From NCBI GenBank assembly GCA_050257395.1, contig JBLMWU010000236.1, positions 1 through 43,656 of the forward strand: a DNA stretch of 43,656 bases, written 5' to 3'. This DNA is from JAIRTY01 sp050257395 (GTDB taxonomy: Bacteria > Actinomycetota > Actinomycetes > Streptosporangiales > Streptosporangiaceae). Below the pieces are notes generated by a model. The model saw only the letters and a list, made by a program, of their open reading frames with translations, made no database searches and was not told the DNA's origin. Positions within the stretch are counted from its first letter, which is position 1. Every line of letters starts with the position of its first letter. This document shows positions 32,501 through 40,423 of this stretch, piece after piece. A program made the translations under genes and the position numbers.

Positions 32501-35500
32501 CCGGCCACCGGGCCGGCGGCCGGGAAACCGGCACCTGAAGACCTGGCAGCCGAAGACCCGGCCACCGACGACCTGGCAGCCGGGCGCCCGGCGGCCAGGG
32601 CGCCTGCCGCCTGGCAGCCGGCAGCCCATGACCCGGCGGACAGCGGCCCGGCCGGCCGCCCGGCGGGCGCGCGGGCAGCCGCAGACCGGCCGGCCTCGCA
32701 GCCCGCGGCCGGGGATCCGGTCCCCGGGGTGGCTCCCTGGCTGCGCTGCTCGGCCGAGGAACTGCGCCAGCCCGCGGGCCCTCTCCCCGCGGAACCGGCG
32801 GGCCCGTGGCGGGTGCGGGCGGCGCGGCAGCCGTTCGCCCGGACCGCCCGGGAGGTCTTCACGCACGACCCGGACGCCGCCGTGGTGCTGGCCGTGCTGG
32901 GCGACCTGACCGACCCCGGAGCCTGGCCGGTGCTGCTGGGCGCGGCCCGGGAAGCGGCCGCCACCGGGCGGCTGGTGGTCATCACCCCGTCGGCCGGGCT
33001 CAGCGGGTTCTGCGCGAGCCTGCACGGCGAGCTGCCCTCGCTCGGCATCACCCTGATCCGGACCCCGGACACCGCGGCCGGGCTGCGCGCCGCCCGGCGG
33101 TTCGCCACCGCCGAGCCGGGCACGCTCACCGAGCGCGTGCTGGACAGCAAGGGCACCCCGCACCAGCCGGTGATGGCCCCGGCCGACCCGGGCGGCGGCG
33201 GCACCTACCCGCTGGGTCCCGCTGACGTGGTCCTGCTGAGCGGCATGACCGACCCGGACGATCTGGCCTGCGCCGGGGCCCTGGCCTACCGGGGGGCGGC
33301 GCTGGCCGTGCTGTGGCACCGGGATCCGGCCGCCGACCCGGCGCTGTCCGGCTGCCTGGCCGCGCTGCAGGCCGCCGGGCGCCGGGTGTGCTGCGAGACG
33401 GCTGATCTCACCGACGCCGGCGCGGTCGCCGCCGCCGTGGAGGAGCTGGAGTCCGGGCTCGGCCCGGTAACCGCCGTGGTGCACGCCGCCGCGGCCGGGC
33501 CGGCCGCACCGTGCGCCCGGCTCACCGACACCGCGGCCCGCGTGCACCTGTCCGGCCAGGTCGCCGGGCTGGCGAACGTGCTGGCCGCGGTGCGGGCCGC
33601 GCAGCTGCGGCTGCTGGTGACGTTCGGGCAAGCGGCGGGCCGGCACGGCCAGCCGGAGGGCTGCCTGACCGCGCTGGCCAGCGAGGTGGTGGCCGCCTGC
33701 GCCGCCCGCCGGGGCGCGGCGCTGCCCGGCTGCCGGGTGCTGCATGTCGCCTGGCCCGCCTGGCCCGGGCCGCGGCCCGCCGCCGGCGATCCGGCCGGCC
33801 AGCCGGGCTGCCGGCAACCGGGCCTGCCGGAACGGTCGCGCCTGCTGCAGCAGCTGCTGGCCAGCCCGGACCTGCCCGGGTACGTGGCGGTGCACGGCCG
33901 GGCCGGGCCGCCGCCGGACCCCGGCCCGTTCCCGGTCGAGCCCCGGGGGCGGTTCCTGCAGACGATCCGGGTGCATCACCCGGGGGTCGAGCTCGTCGCG
34001 GATGCCCGGCTGTCCCTGCGCAGCGACCCGTACCTGGCGGACTACCAGGTGGACGGGCTGCCGGTACTGCCCGCCGTGCTGGCGCTGGAGGCGATGGCGC
34101 AGGCCGCCTCGGCCGTGGCGGGCCAGCCACTGCGCATCGCGGGCCAGGTCTGGATGGCCGCCCCGGTGGTGGTGTCCGGGCAGGCCGGCGCCACCGTGGT
34201 CCGGGTGTGCGCGCTGCGCAACGGTGACCTGGTGGAGACCGTGCTGCGGTGCGCGGAGACCGGGTTCCGGGTGGACCACGCCCGGGCCGTGTTCCGCGCC
34301 GCGGGCCGGGAGGCCGGCGGGCCAGCCGCGGAGCCGGCCGCCCGGCAGGCGGGCGGCCGGGAGGAGGGCGGCGCCGGCCCGGAGCCGCCGGGCGGCCGCA
34401 TGCCGGCGCCGGGGATCACGGCGCCGGGCGGGATCGTGGACGGGACCGACCTGTACGGCCCGGTCTGCTTCCAGTCCGGCCGGTTCCGGCGGGTGGCGTT
34501 CCTGCCCGAGATCAGCTCCCGGTCGTGCCGGGCGCTGGTGCGCGGCAGCGACGACCAGCCGTGGTTCGGGCCGGGGTCCGGGCCGGCGGGCGCGCCGCTC
34601 GTCCTCGGCAGCCCGGGCCTGAACGACGCGGCCTTCCAGGTGATCCAGGCCTGCCTGCCGCACCGCCGGGTGCTGCTGGCCGGCTGCGAGTCGGTCATGG
34701 TCAGCGGGCAGGAGGTACGCGGGGCGCTGCAGGTCCACGCCGTCCGCCGGACCGCCGCGCCGGGGGCGCACCGGCGCCCGGAACCCGCCCCGCCTGGCCC
34801 CGGCGCGCCGGGGGCGGCGGCGGCCGGCCCGCTTGCGGAGTCCGGCGTCAGGACGGGCGGGCCCGCGGTGCCGGGGCCGGCGGCGGCTGCCGACCGGCAC
34901 GCGGCGCCGGGCCCGGCTGCGCCCGGGCTGGCCGACGCCGCGAGCGGCGTCTGGGACGTGATTGCGGTGGATGCCACCGGGGAGCCGGTCGTGGCCTGGG
35001 CCGGGGTCCGGGTGCGGGACTTGGGCCCGCTCGCGCTCACCGGCGCGTGGCATCCGGCGCTGCTCGCGGTGTCGATGGAGAGCCGGGCCATCGAGTTCGG
35101 GCTCGACCCGTCGCTGCGGGTGGTCATCAGCACCGGCCAGCCGCTGGCCAGCGGGCCGCCGGCCAGCGGCGGCCCTGACGGCGGCGGGCGGCCGGCGCCG
35201 GACCCTGGGCAGCCCGCCTGGACCGACGTGGCCCCCGGCAGCGGCCCGCTCGACGGCTTCGAGCTGCGGGTGCAGGCCGCCACACCGGTGGCGGCCCGGT
35301 GGGAGGCGGTCGGGTTCCCCCGCGATGACGGGGCGCCGCCCGGCGCCGGGCTGGCCCGGCTGCGCCAGCAGCTGCTGGCCCGCCCCCGGGAGACCCCGGC
35401 CAGCGTGGACGCCCGGCTGCGGGCCATCAGCGCCAGCCTGGCCGCGCTCGGCGGCCGGGCCGGCCGGGCCATGGCGATCGCCGACGACCGGGACAACGGG

Positions 35501-35680
35501 TGGATCGTGCTGCGGGCCGGCCAGGCGCTGCTCGCCAGCGCCGTGGTGGAGATCAGCGGCGTCCCCGGCACCGCGGCGATCTCCATCGCCGGCGGCCCGC
35601 CGCCGCCCGCATCCGGCCAGCGCACCCCGCCCGGCCAGCCGGCCCTGCCGCAGGCCGTCCCGGCGAGCGGCCGGCCCTGA
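29546..35680 (+). CDS. Enediyne-PKS-like megaprotein lacking catalytic residues (pseudo-polyketide synthase)
   Basis: 2044 residues. Family backbone is clear: KS start EPIAIVGLACRFP, GNTLTGEVSRA, PGEGCGLVVLMRAADA, KANIGHAKAAAGAAGLIKAA (residues about 10-510); AT (about 650-950) ending FITNPCDRA; KR-like region (about 1220-1420); DH (about 1470-1760); C-terminal region typical of enediyne-PKS-like proteins (GWIVLRAGQALLASAVVEIS). Catalytic positions differ from the norm. KS Cys is His265 (VDSAHSSSLL), the first KS His is Asp398 (EGDGTGTASGD) while His435 is kept. AT GHSxGE reads GHGSGE with Gly704, and GQGSQ is GDAGT. The DH His is Tyr1500 (DPYLADYQVDG) though Asp1694 remains. The KR lacks a GxGxxG loop and its catalytic Tyr. 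No ACP serine motif is seen; an Ala/Pro-rich linker (about 950-1070) replaces it. The frame is intact. Either a non-catalytic partner protein or slow decay is possible. Confidence 0.85.
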   Translation: MPERQSPHRGEPIAIVGLACRFPDAGDSAELLDLVLSQRRAFRRVPPGRLGLWLPAPAQEPAPPGIPRIPGHGPGHGQGSGPGENGTGAAGHATPAPAVTPAAAAAGGQPDPVPRAALIEGWRFDRAAFGVTRPVYQAADPAHWLALETAARALADGGFPGGQGLSRDRTGVIIGNTLTGEVSRAAALRSRWPYVQRVIVSALDGGRLQPAERAALLARAEARFLASFPEPSDQTLAGSLPSVIADRICGYFGFRGGGHAVDSAHSSSLLAVAAACSTLATGDLDTVVAGGVDISLDPFELAGLAGMGVLADREMRVYDARPTGFWPGEGCGLVVLMRAADARAAGLPVYAQIAGWGTSSAGNPALTRPGSGSLLLALRRAYQRAGVDPADVQFIEGDGTGTASGDLAELTSLAEIREGAQATAAIGSVKANIGHAKAAAGAAGLIKAALVTAAGVIPPVTGCTRPHPLIASEEARLRVPRAPEMWPPGTRLAAVSAVGPGGTSVHLVLRRDNGSGPRRRVRLPAGQLTAAGPRQGRRPALPAPALPPAAEAFVFSGQHRDQVAAELARVAALAPWLSDAELHDLACQLGRRAAGAGPVRAALVAGSQDELARRAAGAASLLRGLRPGRLAASPGVYAADGGRGRVTLLFPGDAGTMAHPGAAARGDAPRCDPAVHPAVLASSLASLHLLDRLGVTAAAGAGHGSGEIAALVWAGCLAEPDALRLIAQRSALLSGPPAERAAMVCVRADAPTALELCTGTGLAIAAYNGPECQVLAGPAGAARELASRAAARGLAAVLLDAPLALHTPALADRAAPLRAVLREVSFSQPARRLVSTVTGRELTARDDLPELLCSQLVSPVRFTTALSLAAADADLLVEAGPGRALTELAAASCDVPAVSLACGDADPQATAEAAAALFAAGATRTLGPLYAGRAARPIDIWREHAFITNPCDRAPAAPAAVRESGEGTEEPPGRSPGPAEVAAGGPATGPAAGKPAPEDLAAEDPATDDLAAGRPAARAPAAWQPAAHDPADSGPAGRPAGARAAADRPASQPAAGDPVPGVAPWLRCSAEELRQPAGPLPAEPAGPWRVRAARQPFARTAREVFTHDPDAAVVLAVLGDLTDPGAWPVLLGAAREAAATGRLVVITPSAGLSGFCASLHGELPSLGITLIRTPDTAAGLRAARRFATAEPGTLTERVLDSKGTPHQPVMAPADPGGGGTYPLGPADVVLLSGMTDPDDLACAGALAYRGAALAVLWHRDPAADPALSGCLAALQAAGRRVCCETADLTDAGAVAAAVEELESGLGPVTAVVHAAAAGPAAPCARLTDTAARVHLSGQVAGLANVLAAVRAAQLRLLVTFGQAAGRHGQPEGCLTALASEVVAACAARRGAALPGCRVLHVAWPAWPGPRPAAGDPAGQPGCRQPGLPERSRLLQQLLASPDLPGYVAVHGRAGPPPDPGPFPVEPRGRFLQTIRVHHPGVELVADARLSLRSDPYLADYQVDGLPVLPAVLALEAMAQAASAVAGQPLRIAGQVWMAAPVVVSGQAGATVVRVCALRNGDLVETVLRCAETGFRVDHARAVFRAAGREAGGPAAEPAARQAGGREEGGAGPEPPGGRMPAPGITAPGGIVDGTDLYGPVCFQSGRFRRVAFLPEISSRSCRALVRGSDDQPWFGPGSGPAGAPLVLGSPGLNDAAFQVIQACLPHRRVLLAGCESVMVSGQEVRGALQVHAVRRTAAPGAHRRPEPAPPGPGAPGAAAAGPLAESGVRTGGPAVPGPAAAADRHAAPGPAAPGLADAASGVWDVIAVDATGEPVVAWAGVRVRDLGPLALTGAWHPALLAVSMESRAIEFGLDPSLRVVISTGQPLASGPPASGGPDGGGRPAPDPGQPAWTDVAPGSGPLDGFELRVQAATPVAARWEAVGFPRDDGAPPGAGLARLRQQLLARPRETPASVDARLRAISASLAALGGRAGRAMAIADDRDNGWIVLRAGQALLASAVVEISGVPGTAAISIAGGPPPPASGQRTPPGQPALPQAVPASGRP

Positions 35681-35686
35681 CCCACG

Positions 35687-36517
35687 CTACGACCAGCGGA
35701 CCTGCAGGCCGTCGCGGAGGTCGGCCAGGAAGCCGGGGTCGCCCCGGACCGCCAGCCGGCCCACCGGGCCGCGGTTCCACACCGCCAGGTAGAGGCTGGC
35801 CGCGGGGCCGGTCACGTCGCAGTCCGCCGGTCCCGCGCCGCGGCTGACCGAGGAGCCGTCCGGGCCGGTCACCACCAGCCAGTCGGCCTCCCGCTCCCCG
35901 TCCCGGGCGTGGATGCCGAGCCTGCCCGGGCGGCCCTGCCAGCGTCCCCGCCGCATGCTGCGGGCCAGGAAGCCGGTGAGCAGCTCGTCGATGCCGTCGG
36001 CGGCGAACCGGCCCGCCAGCGGGGTCACCCCGCCGTCCGGCGCGCCGCCGCTGCCCCCGCCGCCGGCGCCGCCCGGGCTGGCGGCCGCCGCCTGCTCGGC
36101 GTCCACCCGGTGGATGGCCGTCTCGTGCGCCTGCCGCCGGGCCCAGAACGCCAGCGGCGACGGCGCGGGCAGGAAGGACCAGCAGCGCAGGTCCGCGGGT
36201 GCTTCCCGGAGCGTGCGCACCAGCGCGGCGTGGCCCTCGGTGAACCAGGCCAGCAGGCCGCTGTCAGCGGGCGCGAGCCGCAGCAGGTCCGCCTCATCCG
36301 GGGTGTCCACGGGGCCGGTGCGGCCTTCGGCTACGAACCCGGCCGCCCACCGGTGCACGTAGCCGGTGTGGGCGAGCAGGTCGCGCACCCGCCAGCCCGG
36401 GCAGGACGGCACCGGCGCGCCGGCGCCGGCCCGGGCGGCCGCCGCCGCCAGGAGCTGCCCTTCCCGCTCCAGGCAGTCCACGTGGTACCCGGCGTCACAC
36501 GGGCCGTAGTCAGTCAT
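35687..36517 (-). CDS. Maleylpyruvate isomerase-family (mycothiol-type) protein
   Basis: 276 residues. The N-terminal DinB-like metal-binding helices read PVPSCPGWRVRDLLAHTGYVHRWAA and FWARRQAHETAIHRVDAEQA (split here at QAHETAIHRVDAEQA), giving the His and Glu/Asp ligands of the MDMPI fold. The C-terminal part (DWLVVTGPDGSSV, VTGPAASLYLAVWNRG, DPGFLADLRDGLQ) is the SCP2-like domain of the TIGR03083 group. One characterised relative is mycothiol-dependent maleylpyruvate isomerase; most others are unassigned. A Gly-rich loop (GGAGGGGSGG) is inserted after the metal helix. The ATG at 36517 has GAGGAGG upstream. It is convergent with the PKS-like gene (6 bp apart) and divergent from the P450. 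Confidence 0.85.
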   Translation of the reverse strand: MTDYGPCDAGYHVDCLEREGQLLAAAAARAGAGAPVPSCPGWRVRDLLAHTGYVHRWAAGFVAEGRTGPVDTPDEADLLRLAPADSGLLAWFTEGHAALVRTLREAPADLRCWSFLPAPSPLAFWARRQAHETAIHRVDAEQAAAASPGGAGGGGSGGAPDGGVTPLAGRFAADGIDELLTGFLARSMRRGRWQGRPGRLGIHARDGEREADWLVVTGPDGSSVSRGAGPADCDVTGPAASLYLAVWNRGPVGRLAVRGDPGFLADLRDGLQVRWS

Positions 36518-36652
36518 GGCCGCCCTCCTCATGCCGCGGCACGCTATCCGGGACCTGCCCGGCTACTGCCGAGTAGGGTGACGCCTTCCCTGCCCGGCGG
36601 TGCTCTGCAACCATGGCAGGGATACCCGCCCCCGGACAGAAGGCGATCCGCC

Positions 36653-37918
36653 GTGACGGTATACCAGCCCACCCCCAGCACGGACGACATCAACCTGTCG
36701 GATATGGAGTTCTGGGGATGGCCCTACCCAGACCGCCTCGCGGCCTTTGCCAGGCTGCGCTCGCTCGGCCAGCCGCCGTTCTTCCCGGAGCCGGAGACGC
36801 CGTTCGGAGAGCCTGGCCCGGGGTACTACGCCCTCGTCCGGCACGCCGACGTGCTGGAGGCGAGCCGGCACGCGGACGTGTTCAGCTCGGCGCAGGGCGC
36901 CACCTCCATCCCCGACCTGCCGGTCGAGTTCAACGAGTACTTCGGGTCCATGATCAACATGGATGACCCGCGGCACTCCCGGCTGCGCCGGATCGTGTCC
37001 CGCGCGTTCACCCCCAAGATGATCAGGAAGTTCGAGGACGACGTCCAGCAGGTCGCCGCCGCGATCGTGACCGACCTGCTGGCGGGCGGGCCCTGCGACT
37101 TCGTGGAGCACGTGGCCGCCCGGCTGCCGCTGACGATCATCTGCCGGATGATGGGCATCCCGGACAGCAGCTACAGCCAGGTGCTCCGCAACACCAACGT
37201 CATCCTGTCCGGCTTCGACCCCGACTTCGTGAGCGAGGACATGAACGAGGCGGTCGGCCAGATCCTGACCGCGGGCGGCGAGCTGGCGACCATGGTCACC
37301 GATCTGGCCGCGCACCGCGCCGAGCACCCGGCCGACGACCTGGTGACGGCGCTGGCCTCGGCGAACATCGACGGCGAGCAGCTCACCAGCGCCGAACTCG
37401 CCTCGTTCTTCATCCTGCTGGTGGTGGCGGGCAACGAGACCACCCGCAACGCGATCTCGCACGCGCTGACGCTGCTGACCGACCACCCGGACCAGCGGGA
37501 ACTGCTGATGGCCGACTTCGAGGGGCGGATCGCCCCGGCGGTCGAGGAGATCGTGCGCATCGCCTCGCCGGTGATCTTCATGCGGCGGACCGTCACCCGC
37601 GACTACACCATGAACGGGCACGACTACCGGGCCGGCGACAAGGCCGTGCTGTTCTACCTGGCAGCCAACCGGGACGAGAGCGTGTTCACCGACCCGGACC
37701 GGTTCGACATCACCCGCTCCCCCAACCCGCACGTGGGTTTCGGCGGGGCCGGGCCGCACTTCTGCCTGGGCGCGCACCTCGCCCGCCGGGAGATCACCGT
37801 CATGCTGCGCGAGCTGCTGACCCGCGCCCCCGGCATCCGGGCCACCGCACCGCCGGACCGCCTGCTGTCCAGCTTCATCAACGGGATCAAGCACCTGGAC
37901 TGCGACCCGGGCGCCTGA
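36653..37918 (+). CDS. Cytochrome P450 (CYP125/CYP142-like)
   Basis: 421 residues, soluble bacterial P450. The heme-binding loop is FGGAGPHFCLGAHLAR with Cys371. The oxygen-activation helix is VVAGNETTRNAISH, and the ExxR motif is EEIVR. The N-terminal FWGWPYPDRLAAFARLR and the MNMDDPRHSRLR-type MINMDDPRHSRLRRIVSRAF resemble CYP125/CYP142/CYP124 enzymes that oxidise steroid or branched lipid side chains. No ferredoxin or sterol-catabolic gene is nearby, so substrate and redox partner are unknown. GTG 36653 (VTVYQPTPS) is chosen; AAGG lies about 10 nt upstream. Confidence 0.95.
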   Translation: MTVYQPTPSTDDINLSDMEFWGWPYPDRLAAFARLRSLGQPPFFPEPETPFGEPGPGYYALVRHADVLEASRHADVFSSAQGATSIPDLPVEFNEYFGSMINMDDPRHSRLRRIVSRAFTPKMIRKFEDDVQQVAAAIVTDLLAGGPCDFVEHVAARLPLTIICRMMGIPDSSYSQVLRNTNVILSGFDPDFVSEDMNEAVGQILTAGGELATMVTDLAAHRAEHPADDLVTALASANIDGEQLTSAELASFFILLVVAGNETTRNAISHALTLLTDHPDQRELLMADFEGRIAPAVEEIVRIASPVIFMRRTVTRDYTMNGHDYRAGDKAVLFYLAANRDESVFTDPDRFDITRSPNPHVGFGGAGPHFCLGAHLARREITVMLRELLTRAPGIRATAPPDRLLSSFINGIKHLDCDPGA

Positions 37919-38279
37919 CCCCGGCCGCCGCGCACGCACCGGGCCCGCCGGGCACGGAGCGCTATTCGGTCGGCCTCAATCTGATAACGAGCTGTAATTG
38001 GCATGTTGCAGCGTGTATAACTAGAGACCCCCGGCCATACGGGAACCGTGCATCGCGATGGGGGCTTTCGCCCAGGGGACCGCGCTGGCCACGCTGGCGG
38101 GCAACCGGCGGCGGCGGCGCAGGCGGGCGAGAGACGCGATGGGCCGGGGGTTCTTCGTCCAGCGGGTGGCGCCACTCGGGGGCGTGGCGCCGCCCTGGGC
38201 GAAGACCGGCCATTCCGCCGGGACGGCGGGCCGGCATTTCCCGCCCGCCGCCCGGGAATGGCTCACTGCGCGGCGCCGG
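37919..38279. other. 361-bp intergenic region with an orphan promoter-like element
   Basis: Holds TATAAC (38016-38021), a near-consensus -10 on the plus strand, with a poor -35 (TGTAAT at 17 bp). Downstream is a hairpin GGCGCCAC/GTGGCGCC (38168-38191, 8-nt loop). Possible short frames from 38048 or 38058 lack ribosome-binding sites and conserved-looking sequence. An untranslated RNA is possible but unproven. Confidence 0.3.
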
Positions 38280-38558
38280 TCAGGCCAGCGCGCTGATCCG
38301 GCCGGCCAGGGCAATGTCAGCCGCGGTGAGGCCGCCCGCCGAGTGCGTGGACAGGGTCAGGGTCACCTTGTTCCACTGGATCAGGATGTCGGGATGGTGG
38401 CCGGCCTCCTCGGCCAGGAACGCCACCGCCCCCGCGTACAGCATGGACGCCCGGAAATCCGCCAGTTCCCTGGTGCAGGTGATGCTGTCGCCCGCGCGTT
38501 CCCAGGCCGGCAGGCTCGACAGGCCCGCGGTGATCTCATCGTCGGTGAGCAGTTGCAC
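38280..38558 (-). CDS. Pterin-4a-carbinolamine dehydratase
   Basis: 92 residues. The signature EEAGHHPDILIQWNKVTLTL followed by STHSAGGLT gives the three histidines of the active site. The enzyme dehydrates 4a-hydroxytetrahydropterin so that the cofactor of aromatic amino-acid hydroxylases can be recycled; in actinobacteria it is often found without a hydroxylase. The GTG start follows AGAGGGGC. It is divergent from gcvT. Confidence 0.93.
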   Translation of the reverse strand: MQLLTDDEITAGLSSLPAWERAGDSITCTRELADFRASMLYAGAVAFLAEEAGHHPDILIQWNKVTLTLSTHSAGGLTAADIALAGRISALA

Positions 38559-38626
38559 GGCTGCCCCTCTCGATCGCTTGATCCGCGCCTCCGGCCCCGG
38601 CCGGGTGGCCAGCGGGGCCTCTTGCG

Positions 38627-38674
38627 AGCCTACCCGCGGGGGGAGCGGACCGGCGGAGACGGGACGAGTAGGCT
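38627..38674. promoter_or_regulatory. Inverted repeat with two TAGGCT elements between divergent genes
   Basis: AGCCTAC (38627-38633) and GTAGGCT (38668-38674). Each arm contains a TANNNT -10-like hexamer pointing toward its own gene (minus for the dehydratase, plus for gcvT). No clear -35 supports either, so this may be coincidence. Confidence 0.3.
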
Positions 38675-38789
38675 AGCCCCGCCCACAGCACCATCTGTCA
38701 CCAGTGTCCCAGCCTTCCGCGGCCGGGGGGCCGGGCCCGCCCCGGCGGGCCAGCCGCGGCGGCCGCGTCAGCCAGGTCCCGGAGTACTC

Positions 38790-39932
38790 ATGACCGTTTC
38801 CGACGCCGACAAGGCAGCGCAGCCGCGGCCGACCCCGCTGCACGGGGTGCACGAGGAACTCGGCGCGGCCATGACCGGCTTCGCCGGCTGGCTGATGCCG
38901 CTGCGCTACCGCAGCGAGACCGCGGAGCACCAGGCGGTCCGCACCGCCGCCGGCCTGTTCGACCTGTCGCACATGGGCGAGCTGTTTGTGACCGGGCCCG
39001 GGGCCGGGGCCGCGCTCGACTACGCCCTCACCGGCGAGCCGTCCGCGCTCGCCCCGGGCCGCGCCCGCTACACGATGATCTGCGCGGAGGACGGCGGGGT
39101 CCTGGACGACCTGATCGTGTACCGGCTGGCGGACGCGGAGTTCCTGGTGGTCGCCAACGCCGCCAACACGCCGGTGGTCAGCGCGGCGCTGGCGGAGCGG
39201 GCGGCCGGCCACGACGCCCGGGTCAGCGACCGCACCGCGGACTACGCGCTGATCGCCATTCAGGGCCCGCGGGCAGCGGCCATCCTGGGCCCGCTGGCCA
39301 GCATCCCGCTGGCGCCGGTGAAGTACTACGCCAGCCAGCCCGCCACGGTCGCCGGCCGCGAGGTGCTGCTGGCCCGCACCGGCTACACCGGCGAGGACGG
39401 CTTCGAGCTGTTCACCCGGCCGCAGGACGCCACGCACGTGTGGTCGGCGCTGATGACGGCGGGCGGCCCCAGCGGGCTGGTCCCGGCCGGCCTGGCCGCC
39501 CGCGACACCCTCCGGCTGGAAGCCGGCATGCCCCTGTACGGCAACGAGCTCGGCCGCGACGTGACCCCGTTCGAGGCGGGCCTGGGCCGGGTCGTCAAGT
39601 TCGGCAAGCCGGGTGACTTCGTCGGCCGCGCGGCGCTGGCCGCACGCGCCGAGGCGGGCCCGGCCCGGGTGCTGACCGGGCTCGCCGGGCAGTCCCGGCG
39701 GGTGCCGCGGCACGGCTACCCGGTGCTGTGGGACGGCGCCCGGGCGGGCATGATCACCAGCGGGGCGCCGTCGCCCACCCTCGGCATCCCGATCGCCATG
39801 GCCTATCTCGACCCGGTCGTGGCCGCGGCCGCGGCGGACGACGACTCCGGCACCCGGCTGGCGGTGGACATCCGGGGCCGGGCTGAACCTGCCCGGGTAA
39901 CGGGCCTGCCGTTCTACCGGCGGCCCGCCTGA
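38790..39932 (+). CDS. gcvT: Glycine cleavage system T protein (aminomethyltransferase)
   Basis: 380 residues. Transfers the methylene group from the aminomethyl-lipoyl H protein to tetrahydrofolate, releasing ammonia. Motifs: TPLHGVHEELGAAMTGFAGW, LFDLSHMGEL, YTMICAEDGGVLDDLIVYR with the conserved catalytic Asp, ARTGYTGEDGFELF, GLAARDTLRLEAGMPLYGNEL and SPTLGIPIAMAYL. The ATG at 38790 has GGAG five bases upstream. gcvH follows 34 bp later, so the two form an operon. I found no glycine riboswitch upstream. Confidence 0.97.
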   Translation: MTVSDADKAAQPRPTPLHGVHEELGAAMTGFAGWLMPLRYRSETAEHQAVRTAAGLFDLSHMGELFVTGPGAGAALDYALTGEPSALAPGRARYTMICAEDGGVLDDLIVYRLADAEFLVVANAANTPVVSAALAERAAGHDARVSDRTADYALIAIQGPRAAAILGPLASIPLAPVKYYASQPATVAGREVLLARTGYTGEDGFELFTRPQDATHVWSALMTAGGPSGLVPAGLAARDTLRLEAGMPLYGNELGRDVTPFEAGLGRVVKFGKPGDFVGRAALAARAEAGPARVLTGLAGQSRRVPRHGYPVLWDGARAGMITSGAPSPTLGIPIAMAYLDPVVAAAAADDDSGTRLAVDIRGRAEPARVTGLPFYRRPA

Positions 39933-39966
39933 CCGGGCTCATCCGACCTTCACAGGAGAGGGCACC

Positions 39967-40356
39967 ATGACCGTTCCCGAGGAACTGCGGTACACGGCCG
40001 AGCACGAGTGGGTGGCCATCAACGGCTCCGTCGCCTCGGTCGGCATCACGGACTATGCGCAGCGGGCGCTCGGCGATGTCGTGTACGTGTCCGTGCCCGC
40101 GCCGGGCAGCCGGGTGACCGCGGGCGAGCCGTGCGGCGAGGTCGAGTCCACCAAGTCGGTGAGCGACCTCTACTCCCCCGTGGACGGCGAGGTCACCGAA
40201 GTCAACCCGGAAGTGGACGAGGACCCGGGCCTGGTCAACTCCGACCCGTACGGGGCCGGCTGGCTGATGAAGGTGCAGCTGGACGACGACGGCGCCGAGC
40301 CGGCCGGGCTGCTGAGCCCGGAGGAGTACACCGCGCTGACCGCCGAAGCGGAGTGA
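39967..40356 (+). CDS. gcvH: Glycine cleavage system H protein
   Basis: 129 residues. The lipoyl lysine is Lys63 in GEVESTKSVSDLYSP. The fold begins LRYTAEHEWV and ends LMKVQLDD. It shuttles the aminomethyl group between the P, T and L proteins. The ATG at 39967 follows AGGAGAG. It is the second gene of the gcvTH operon and is closed by the hairpin at 40389-40414. gcvP and lpd are not in the window. Confidence 0.97.
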   Translation: MTVPEELRYTAEHEWVAINGSVASVGITDYAQRALGDVVYVSVPAPGSRVTAGEPCGEVESTKSVSDLYSPVDGEVTEVNPEVDEDPGLVNSDPYGAGWLMKVQLDDDGAEPAGLLSPEEYTALTAEAE

Positions 40357-40388
40357 GCGTGCCGCGCCGCGGCGGCTGAGGGCGGGCG

Positions 40389-40414
40389 GGGGCACCCGGG
40401 GTCCCGGGTGCCCC
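40389..40414. terminator. Terminator between gcvH and the DUF3618 gene
   Basis: GGGGCACCCGGG and CCCGGGTGCCCC pair perfectly with a very short loop (10-11 bp usable stem). It sits between two convergent genes and may serve both. Confidence 0.75.
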
Positions 40415-40423
40415 GCCGTCCGG

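Noticed and set aside
32435..35053. A minus-strand frame of about 872 codons inside the PKS-like gene
   Set aside because: Composition is shadow-like, while the plus strand shows recognisable KS/AT/DH motifs.
38048..38296. Short plus-strand frames between the P450 and the pterin dehydratase
   Set aside because: No ribosome-binding site, Arg/Gly/Pro-rich shadow-like sequence, and overlap with the dehydratase 3' end.
38559..38789. Glycine riboswitch ahead of gcvT
   Set aside because: I looked for the conserved GGAGAG and aptamer core elements and did not find them.
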